Source: Sciurus carolinensis
Lineage: Eukaryota; Chordata; Mammalia; Rodentia; Sciuridae
Direction: 5' to 3'
Length of the DNA stretch: 64,000 nt
Assembly (NCBI RefSeq): GCF_902686445.1
Contig: NC_062227.1
Location: 16,654,178-16,718,177 of the forward strand
Part shown: one piece after another, positions 50,970 to 59,243 of the stretch
Numbering within the stretch: the first letter of the stretch is position 1
Layout of the letters: every line of letters begins with the position of its first letter
The notes under the pieces: model-generated
Seen by the model: the letters and a program-made list of their open reading frames with translations, nothing else
Told to the model about the DNA's origin: nothing
The model's database searches: none
Made by a program: the position numbers and the translations under genes

Positions 50970-51660
50970 ACAGGCCTTCTACACACGGCCAGGACCTCTC
51001 CCCAGGGTGGCGGCCACGCACGTGACGACCGCTTCTCTCCCGAGAACGCACCCCAACCGCCGAGGCCGCTAACCGTTCCACCCGTCTTTGTCTCGGGGCT
51101 TCGCTCACCTTCCTGGACGGTTAAGGCCTTTGTTCGCCTGTCCCGACCGGGCGCGGTCTTGAGGAGCCGCCCCGCGCAGTCGCGGAGGGCCCTCGTCTGC
51201 GCGGCTCCTCTGTCCAACGCGCGGCCGAGCTTTGGGGCGTCCACTCTCCTCCGAGGGCCCTCGAAGCCCCTGCCGGCCTCCGCGGCGTCCGGGCGGCCGC
51301 CATTCTTCTCGCCCCGCCACGCCCGCCGCCACCCAAAGGCGCCACGAGCTCTGCAGCGGCTTCGGCTGGGACGAACAGGACTGGGCCCCGAGACCCGGCC
51401 GCCCGTGGGGTCCGGGGGCCGGGATCCGACAGGTCGCCGCCGCCATCAGGTCATCCAACCAGGGAAAGAGGCTAGCAGGTCCTTCACAGGCAGGGCCAGC
51501 CAGTGGGCAGTCGCAGCGGGAGCTCCGGATGTCTGCAGGGAAGAGGCCGCGGCCTGTCCCCGGGCCCCCCAGCTCACCCGCCGGCTGGAGGCCGCAGGGC
51601 CCCAGAGGGCCCTGAGAGCAGGCCGCACTCCGTTCCTCACCACGCTCTCGGCCGGAACTC
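50970..51660 (-). promoter_or_regulatory. CpG-rich 5' end of the retrocopy
   Basis: About 690 bp of high GC and high CpG content in an otherwise AT-rich region, ending abruptly at the target duplication. It corresponds to the 5' end of the source transcript. Long open frames cross it on both strands, but these are expected from GC-rich sequence with few stops. CpG density little reduced by deamination suggests either a fairly recent insertion or low methylation. Confidence 0.7.
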
Positions 51661-53999
51661 TCTTCAGTCATTTCTTAACCTACACAGTACAATCAAATTA
51701 TTCCCAGAACTATGGTTAATATGACCACACCACATCCTTTACGCAATTCTACAAAACATGTCTTAATGACATCCATCAAACCGAGCAGTCTTTAAAAGTC
51801 TTCATTATTAATGAAATGAGACCTCCAATGACACAGGGAAAAATGTTTTAAAACATCCTTGGCTTCCTGAATGATATCACTGTAGGTAAGTTATCTCTTC
51901 AGCCACAATTTATTCACTCTTTAAAAATAATATTATCTTCCAAATGCCAAGAATATAAGAATGAGAGAATGCAGGGCCAAGGTGTTTTGTCTTTTGTCTT
52001 CACCTTTCAGTAATCCAATTCAAATTGAGATCGACTTGGAAAACTCCAGGGTGTAGTAGTCCACTTAAATTTTCAAGAATCTGGGAGAGTATCATAAACC
52101 TGCTACTTTTCAAGGACTACTGCAGTTGAAATTTTGTGTTTCATGCTATTGAACCCTAGTGAGAATATTGTTCTTCAAGAACTTGTTGAGTAAATACCTG
52201 CAAGAACATATTCCTGAGAATGATATAACCTATCAGTTCCTGGGAGTTTTCTAATCACCAGGAATAACTCTTTACAGGAAACTTAGGTCTCTGTTTAAAA
52301 ACTGCTGACTGTAACTGACCCTGCATGGTGAAAAGTCTCAATGAAATGAGCTTCTCCTTCAAATTTTTTTTTTTTTTAAATTGTGTTGTGTTCACTTGAG
52401 TTCACAGAGGGAAAAAAGGTTAAGACACTGCATCTTTGGCATTATCTGAAGGGGCACTTTAAGGTAGGTGACTGAATCCACTTCCAGTCTGACTCTGTGA
52501 AATACTTTTCAGGTAAATCAGCCCATGTCTAAGCCAAACAATTGCTAATTGCTAATGAATTTTTAATATCACTTTTGCAAAAAATTCTGCAAGTAACTTT
52601 TGATGTGTATCAGGACCCACAGTCCAGCGATGTATCTTAAGTGAGCGATTTGTCCCTTCTTTTTAAAGAAGAAAATAGTTTGTAGGTGAGCAATGAGCAG
52701 AATGTTATCCCAGTGATCCATGGTGGCCTGTGGTAGGAGAGAGGCAGGCCTATGTGGGAAATCTTATATAAGTGAGTTCATTAATATAAAATGAGATATT
52801 TGAGATCATTCACACATGAACCAAAACCATTGCAATCACAATTTCCTCAATCGGTTCTCACTCTACTTATTCCTTCTGGACATCTTATTTGATAAATTGT
52901 AAGCATCAGATATCTTGGCAAAATTCACAGCCCCATGAATGTGCTGGATCTAGCCTATCAACTCAGCTATGTGGGAAGTTGTGCAATTTGTTTCTCCTGG
53001 GCAAATCCAGTTTCCCTAAAAGAGGGAAACCTGAAGCCAATTTGCTAGAGCAGGTCTGTAAATATAGTTAGGGAAAGGGAAATGTTGATGGTTCACCAGG
53101 TCTGTGATCCTTGGAATAATATTTGCTGGCAGAAAACAAATATATCCTCATTCAAATTTCAACCTTCCTATATATATATGTTTGCTGCAATTGTTCTGAA
53201 GTTTCCATACAGTGAGTTTAAATGCATAAAATAATTTCCATTGAACACTCATACACCTTCTTTCAAAATTCTTCTATATTAGTTTTGACCATTTTCTGAG
53301 AAATGACTTACATGGTTACCAGTCCTCTTGTAACATGAATCCTCCCCTTCAGGTATGAGCTCACTGGGAATTTTGATGAGTCAGGAAACCGTCCCAGGGA
53401 TCTAACAGCCTCAAGGAATAATGGGCGTGAAGGGCACACCGCTGGATTAGGTGATGACTGAATTGGGAAACATCACAGCAACTCTGTGGGATACTGCTTC
53501 TTTCCTAGATTGCCCAAACAGCTGGAACCTGGGAAGTTTGACTTCTATGTGGAAGTAGGTGGCTGCTCTGAACTCTAATGAAGAGAAAACAGAGTCTATC
53601 ATTCAGCAAGGGTGTTGGATGCCTGGAAGGGGCTAGAAAGTGAGGAGAGATGTTCTGTGCTCACTGTATATTCCAGTCCCCACCTACTTTGCTGTTGCTT
53701 TCCAAAATGGCTGCACACAGAAATTATCTTGGTATGAGTTTCCAAGGGCCCTTCTCTTACCTTTAAATGCAGAAGAACCTGGTCAATCTGACTTTACCTA
53801 AGAGTTAATTCACTTGAACTGACTACTGCCTGTTTGGCACAAGACACACTAGGATAATGCCAATGGTCCTTTTACCAGTCCCTGGATGATGCAGACTGCA
53901 GGACAGTCTCAGCGAGATTGACGATACCATGCTCCAAAAAAGTGAAACTGATGGATGAAACAATTGCCAGATTATGGCATGATGAGCACAGTTTAACAG

Positions 54000-54060
54000 G
54001 AAGTTGAGGAAGTTGTTTCTTCTGGGCAAAGTCAAATTTCCTAAAACTGGAAAACCCTAA
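54000..54060. repeat. Displaced array fragment next to ERV C
   Basis: 61 bp matching the unit phase gttgaggaagttgtttct...cctaaaac, which lies elsewhere in the unit relative to the preceding bases. It is a rearrangement joint just before the ERV C LTR. Confidence 0.6.
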
Positions 54061-54375
54061 TGTTATGTGGGGACTTGTGCGGCTGTGTGGGTGGGAACAA
54101 ACTGACTGAGGAAGTGGGCAGCACACCATAGAGAAACCAATCAAACACAGACATGTAAACACCACTGACCCTTACATCTTACTATCACTCAGAAGGACCC
54201 CCTGTCACTTCTGGCCTGTAAAGACCCTGGGCAGACAGGTCACGTGCGATTTTCTCTGGCTCTCCACTCTAAAATTTACCCCTGGGCGCTGGGAATTTGG
54301 CCCGAGAGCCAAATTACAATAAAGCCCTTTTTGTCCACTTTTATTTAGCCACCTGTCCTTGCCCTCAAACTTACA
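54061..54375 (+). repeat. ERV C 5' LTR (315 bp)
   Basis: Begins TGTTATG and ends TTACA, followed two bases later by the primer site. A poly(A) signal AATAAA lies near 54319-54325, about 50 bp before the end. There is no second copy in the window, so the start is inferred from the TG edge and the change from array sequence. Confidence 0.75.
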
Positions 54376-54377
54376 TT

Positions 54378-54395
54378 TGGTGTCAAAACATGGGA
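54378..54395 (+). promoter_or_regulatory. ERV C primer-binding site, phenylalanine tRNA-like
   Basis: Reads TGGTGTCAAAACATGGGA. It resembles the tRNA-Phe primer site with four changes, most of them C-to-T or G-to-A at CpG positions. The position directly after the LTR supports the call; the tRNA assignment is tentative. Confidence 0.6.
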
Positions 54396-54828
54396 GGGTT
54401 TTGGGGTCTCCCCCATTGAGGCTGAGTTCTACCCTCTCCCTCAGATAAATAAGGAGATTCCATTCTTTTTCACTCTGTTCCACTCTGTTCTGTTCCATTC
54501 CACTCCATCCAGTTTCTCTTTATCCAGCAACAGATGGGGTAAGTTCCTCAGACTTTTCCTATTTGCTGTTCTGATTTTTACTCCCCACTGAGCAAGATGT
54601 GTCTGTAAGCCACGTTTACACCACAGACCCCACCCATTCTGTTTGAACTCTGATAGCTGTGGAGAAGTCATAGCCTCCAGGTAGCTTCCCATTTATTCCA
54701 TTAAGGTCCCCCAAAAGTTGAAAGACATTTTGGCTTTTGGCCCGTCCACCATTTTTTGTGTGTACACAGGCAGGAATTGGGATGCCTTTTCTGCTTCTGT
54801 GCATTCATTGGATAAAATTGGAAGGCTA

Positions 54829-55605
54829 ATGGGAAATACAATGACATCCCTAGACCCCCAAAACTCTTTTGGGCTGTCTCTTCTGTAATTTTACTAAATT
54901 AGGACTCGCCCAAGACTTATGCCATAAGTGGCTCATTTTATATTTCACTGTGGCCCGTCCTCAGTATATTCTAGTAAAAGATTCAAGATATCCACCAGAG
55001 GACACTCAAAACCATTTGCAAACTTTTTGGGTTTTGTTTGCTCACTCTGTTCTTTCTTCTACCTGTTCCACCACCCAAGTTTTTCTCTACAGGATGGTCC
55101 CAAACCCCTCCCCATCCTTTCTGGCCAGACTTCCTCTTCCTCTTCCTCTCCGCCTCTACAAACCTGCTCCATCCTCCTGCAGATGCAGCTCCTCCTTCTC
55201 TTTCTCCTCAGAGCCCTCCTCTTTCTCCATCTCCTTCTCCAGAAGGTCTCTCCTCCTTCCAACCTCTCTCCTCTCCTTTTAGCACTTACACCTGATCTTA
55301 TCAATTTCTCCCCCAATCTGGGTCTTCTTTGTCCCCTCTGAAAGGTAGCTGGTGCAGATGGCATTATGCAAATCCATGTTCCATTCTCACTTCAAGATCT
55401 TTCCCAGATTGAGAAACCTTTAGGGTCTTTCTCTGCTGACTCCTCTACTTATATTAAGAAATTTAGATATCTTTCCCAGATTTTTTATCTCACATGGCAT
55501 GTCTTACTTCTGTATCACCTCAGACTAATGACCCTGCATTCAACAGGCACCACAAGATCATGCTGACCAAGTCCACCTATTGGACATAACTCTCCCCACA
55601 GGTGC
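54829..55605 (+). pseudogene. gag: ERV C gag remnant (matrix, proline-rich and capsid parts)
   Basis: An ATG at 54829 starts MGNTMTSLDP..., stops after about 19 codons and shifts frame. The matrix-like segment (54869-55030) includes LGLAQDLCHKWLILYFTVAR and PQYIL, typical of class I (gammaretrovirus-like) matrix proteins. A Pro/Ser-rich stretch follows in a third frame (55060-55290), then the start of capsid at about 55345-55510 (VPFSLQDLSQIEKPLGSF, YIKKFRYLSQ, LTWH). Multiple frameshifts make it non-coding as read. Similarity to gag ends near 55600, where the shared non-coding module starts. Confidence 0.8.
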
Positions 55606-55633
55606 AAAAAGAGCCTATTACCAGAACTTTAAC

Positions 55634-56270
55634 AAAGTAATAATTAATGGCTGTGTCATTTTTCCAGGACACTTCTTTTAAATTGCAAACTTTTTGAGCT
55701 CATAATGCTTTTGGATCAGTCCTATTTTTATTCAACTTGAGTTTTTGAACATCTGTTACATTGCAATGGGAATTTTGCCTACAAAAAATATGAGGCCTTT
55801 GCTTTGGTGTTATGTGTTTATCATGTTGTTTGTCTGTTGTGTGTCCAAAAATGGTTTATATGATATCATGACTTACCTCACAAGTCTCCAGGTACTCAAG
55901 TTTAAACATGTTAATTGATATTAATCAATTGTTTCTATGACTTTTCTCCAACATAAAAGAGACTGTACACATTTTTCAATATACCTATCTGATATCTTGG
56001 TTTTTACGATAAAATAAGGATTTGACATGCGTGTGATTACTCAAATTTGTTCTTGGAGACATCTGATTAATTTACAGCATTATATTAAATACGTTCCTAT
56101 CTTCCAGGTACACAAGTCTGTAAAGCTGAAAATTTGTCAGACTGCTGTTCTCCAAGTTAAGCTTGTCTGTGATGGTAATACATGTTTTAGATATAATGTT
56201 ATATTAACTAATGTTTACATAAACTCTGGAAACAAAATATACAAACTTTGTAAAATGACATTTAAGAAAG
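55634..56270 (+). other. Non-coding AT-rich module shared with ERV A
   Basis: Aligns with the minus strand of 15822-15170 in the same order of conserved blocks, with gaps. It starts with a pyrimidine-rich AG sequence (catttttccag) resembling a splice acceptor; ERV A has tttttcttctag at the same place. After about 56110 the alignment fades. No coding sequence is recognised. Confidence 0.65.
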
Positions 56271-56762
56271 GGTGTGAAGGGTGACAGCAGACAATGGGTC
56301 AACAGTGAGTTTGGGGTCTCTGATGACCTCTTGGCTGTGGCATGCCTGATGCCTGGGAATGTTCCTGTGCAGAGGCACAAGGTGCCTGGATGCTGTGTCA
56401 GAACCCTCCCTGGGGAGGTTCTGTGTAGAAGTCCTATCAGCTCTGACATTGATCTCAGGCACACAGCTTCTGAGCAAGAAGGAATTCTTTTGCTAGACAA
56501 CCACAGTGTTTCACCAGTTCCCTTCTCTGGTTTCTGCCCACCTTACAGTAACTTTGAACAGTGAACTTTCTTGAGAGGTACACAGAGCTCCTAACATTGC
56601 ACTTTGCAGATATGAAAAAGGTTACATAGATGTGCTACTCTCTGTAACTTTCCTATAAATAATGAATAATTCTTACATAGTCTTTAACTTGATAATAAGA
56701 CATATATAAATAAAGATTGCTGGTGTAACTCTTTAGACCTACGTTTCCACCAGAGAAAAATG
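56271..56762 (+). repeat. LTR-like block (unclassified)
   Basis: A ~490 bp block differing in composition from its surroundings, starting about tgtgaaggg and ending about cgtttccacca. It has a TATA-like/AATAAA sequence near the right end (atataaataaagattgctgg, 56704-56723). This resembles a solo or embedded LTR, but no second copy or target duplication is visible. Confidence 0.35.
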
Positions 56763-57642
56763 CTCCACGTGATTCCAGCTTAACCTTCAAAATATGTGTT
56801 TTAAATCTTCATTTTCTAATCCTCCTTTGCCCCTCAGTGGACTTGAGATATTGGTCGTGCTGGCTATGGCAAAAGAGGCAAAAATAAGCTTCAGAATTAG
56901 AACACTTTACCTAAGATTTTTGAAGATCTCCCCCTTACCTGTGATAAGGCTGTGTCTCCCAAACTGCTTCATGTTAGAATGGCTCCAAAATAAGCCAGAC
57001 TTTAACTCATTCAAAGCCGTGTTCAAAAGTTTGATGTTTGTTGTAAAGATTACTGTGATCTCAAACATGGAATATAATGAATAACTGAGCCAAAATTCAA
57101 GATAGCTCTTTACACAAACTGAATGTTTTACTGTTGGTGATTGCATTTTGTATTTTCCTTATAAAATCTGTAACTGTTTCCTAATTAATGTTTTGCAGAA
57201 GTACTGCTTCAAGAGCAAACAACATAAATTAACTTGAAATAGTAAGCAATCACCTATAGGACAGATAATATAGACCCCAATTAGATAAGAGGGATTGTGC
57301 AACTGTAAAATTATAGACAGTGATGTTAAAGCCTAGTAATCGTACTTTATGACTGGTGAGACTAACTTGCTGCATTTTTAAGATCAAAATTAGAGTTTGA
57401 GATTAAAATGCAGAGGCCAAGAAAAGCCAGTATTTGGATATTTCCTAGAGTCAGCCTGAATCCAGGGAACAAGGGAACATCTCTAAGGAGATTTGCAACA
57501 CTGGGTGACAGCACCTATGAATCAGGGAGATTGATGAGACCACTGGAGAATGAAAAACCAATCAATGCACCTTTTGCAGAGGAGGGTCATTGGAAAAGGG
57601 AGACATCCCTGATGCTTTCAAGGGAAGCCACCTTATCAGGGA
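56763..57642. other. Unassigned sequence between the LTR-like block and ERV B
   Basis: About 880 bp, AT-rich at left and nearer balanced composition from 57400. I recognise no gene, repeat family or retroviral motif here. A plus-strand open frame starting at 57408 runs into the ERV B LTR and is probably accidental. This may be the remaining ERV C interior or older unique sequence. Confidence 0.4.
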
Positions 57643-58129
57643 TGTCGCGTCCCCTCTGCCCGCAGAGAGAGACACGGCAAACGTCTGAAGCTTTGGAAGT
57701 TTATTGTGCACAGTTTCTTTCCTACGCTTCTCTTACCCCTAGCTTCTGCGCACTCTCAGCTTCCCTTTTCCCAGCTCCTTCCACTCCCGCGTATTCCCTC
57801 CTTCCAGCTCCGCTCCCGCTGCTGCCACGGCCGCCGTCGCCGCCGCCGGTTCTTCCACTTCTTCCGTCCCTTCCTCAGCTTCTTCTGTCTACTCTCCCAC
57901 CCACCAGGCTTATATACACTTCAGTCAATCAGGGGAGAGTACACGAGATAAACGCGGACAGCTGCAGACACAGGATGGGTACACGAGGGGGGGGCATGCT
58001 CTAATCACATCGTTAACTAGCCAATCATTGGAATTCGCTGGTTGTTTACTGTATAGCTGGCCGCTTTTGGCTCAGCGTCAGGTGCCATCTTGACCATGTC
58101 TAAGGCCAGGGGCTCTAGAAACCCCGACA
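57643..58129 (-). repeat. ERV B 3' LTR (487 bp)
   Basis: Edges TG...CA on both strands. On the minus strand it has a TATA box (TATATAAG, plus 57909-57916), then a GC-rich, GGCGGC-containing R region, then AATAAA (plus 57700-57705) about 60 bp before the end. It retains many CpG dinucleotides. The architecture resembles rodent IAP LTRs; the subfamily is unknown. Confidence 0.9.
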
Positions 58130-58145
58130 GATCCCCCTTCTTTAA
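58130..58145 (-). promoter_or_regulatory. ERV B polypurine tract
   Basis: The minus strand reads aaagaaggggga directly before the LTR start TGTCGG, the expected site for priming plus-strand DNA. Confidence 0.85.
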
Positions 58146-59243
58146 TATTAAACTAAGGCTCGGGACCGTGTCTGTCTTAGGCTGAGTGGTCAGCATATGT
58201 CCTTACCCATCATCAGAGCTTGCAGAGCATGCTGCAGCTCCTGTCTTAGGTCGGTACACAGCCACCTCCTTCATTACCCGTCCTTGACTACCGATCCAGC
58301 ATCAAGAGCCATACTAATGGGGGGCTGTCGGCCTTTAGGGCGGTCATGGCCTGATGAAAAATAATTTGATCTCTCTATTGGCTAGCTTGCAGATGCATGC
58401 CAAAACGAATGAAGAGAAGAAGGCCAAGGCAGAGGGGTACCACCATAGCTCCTAAGCTTGCCCACTGTTTGACAAATCTATAAACAGAAGAGGAACCTTA
58501 TAGCCATATTAAATACAGAAACAATATACATCCCAATAGAGTTACAATATGGGTAACACAAAGCAGCTCTCAGGGAATAAACGCATCCCAGTCCCAAAAG
58601 TTCTTGCAAGGTATCCACTTGTTCTTATAATGAGTCCATTCTCTGATAGAGTCTCTATGGTCTGTGAGGCTGCGGCTGCATTCTCGACCAACTGATCGTT
58701 GTTGTGGTTGTGTCAATGCTGCCAATGCAAGGACCGTGGTGGCAGTGATCACGGCTGTTGCAATGTCAAAGCCTCCTCTGTTTCTTGATAATAGCACTGG
58801 CAATTCTATATCTGCAACAGAAACCAGGACTGGCAGGAAGATAGAAATGTGCAAATTGCACAGGTGGCAAAAGAACCATTCCAGTATTGTGAGAGATAGG
58901 ACACAGTTAGTGAACAGTTAGGAGGTATTATTAGAAATGTTAGTTGGCAGAAACATAAAAAAGAGAAAATACACAAACTGACGTGGGAGGAAAAGCAATA
59001 TCACAGCCAGGGTCAGCAGAACAAGTTGCTCTACTCTGGGTCTGATCTGTAGCATGACTCCAACGGCAAAGTACAGAAATTCCTCCTGTTAAAGCAAAGA
59101 AAGGCTAGAAATATCCTTGTCACCAAAAACAGCACAACCTGAAAAATCATCAGTAGAATTGACAGACTTGTAGAGAAATTGGTGAAAAGCAAGAAAAGGA
59201 AGGATAAAAAATATGTTAGTCAGAAATGAAAAATATGGCCAGG
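58146..59243 (-). pseudogene. env: ERV B env remnant (deleted and broken)
   Basis: Only about 1.1 kb separates the end of pol from the LTR, too little for a full env. A hydrophobic Ala/Thr-rich stretch after Arg-Gly-Gly (GGFDIATAVITATTVLAL, near 58780) resembles a fusion peptide. In a neighbouring frame an Ala/Gln/Glu-rich segment continues (AAAASQTIETLSENG, near 58650). Many stops and frameshifts interrupt it, and most of the surface subunit is gone. The element therefore probably spreads, if at all, within cells. Confidence 0.65.

Larger units (their letters stand above)
46727..51676 (-). pseudogene. NORAD: Processed retrocopy of a NORAD-like lncRNA, near full length
   Basis: A 4918 bp insert (46743-51660) is flanked by a perfect 16 bp duplication tcttcagtcatttctt at 46727-46742 and 51661-51676. 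Read on the minus strand it begins GC-rich, runs through about 4 kb of AT-rich repeats and ends with AATAAA (plus 46766-46771) and a short impure A tail. These are the marks of L1-mediated copying of a spliced or unspliced mRNA. Identification as NORAD, a cytoplasmic lncRNA of about 5 kb that binds Pumilio proteins, rests on three things. The size fits. Repeats at ~300 bp spacing give about 12 slots. About 15 Pumilio motifs (TGTANATA) lie in the RNA sense. There is no long conserved ORF. Whether it is transcribed here is unknown. Confidence 0.82.
46148..53999. repeat. Tandem array unit 9/10, split by the NORAD-like retrocopy and deleted at right
   Basis: Array sequence resumes at 46148 and reaches the usual unit start at 46269. 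It is interrupted by the retrocopy (46743-51660) and continues from 51661 (agaatg block near 51963). Near 53338 it jumps about 0.85 kb forward in phase (gtaacatgaatcctcccc). It ends at about 53999 in the block cacagtttaacagg. Confidence 0.8.
54061..56270 (+). mobile_element. ERV C: gammaretrovirus-like provirus, 5' part, plus strand
   Basis: Contains a 5' LTR (54061-54375), a primer site, a leader, a broken gag (54829-55600) and a non-coding module shared with ERV A. No pol, env or 3' LTR was recognised before the ERV B LTR at 57643, so the element is truncated or heavily rearranged. Its right limit is uncertain. Confidence 0.75.

Noticed and set aside
51105..51719. Long open frames (up to ~188 codons) on both strands in the GC-rich segment
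   Set aside because: GC-rich sequence has few stop codons. The segment is the 5' end of a retrocopied non-coding transcript, and the frames overlap on opposite strands without recognisable domains.
54441..54692. Minus-strand frames in the ERV C leader as coding
   Set aside because: They are antisense to the retroviral leader and gag, short, and without motifs; they are shadows of low-stop sequence.
57408..58004. 198-codon plus-strand frame as a gene
   Set aside because: More than half of it crosses the ERV B LTR antisense to the provirus, with low-complexity Pro/Leu content. No domain was recognised.
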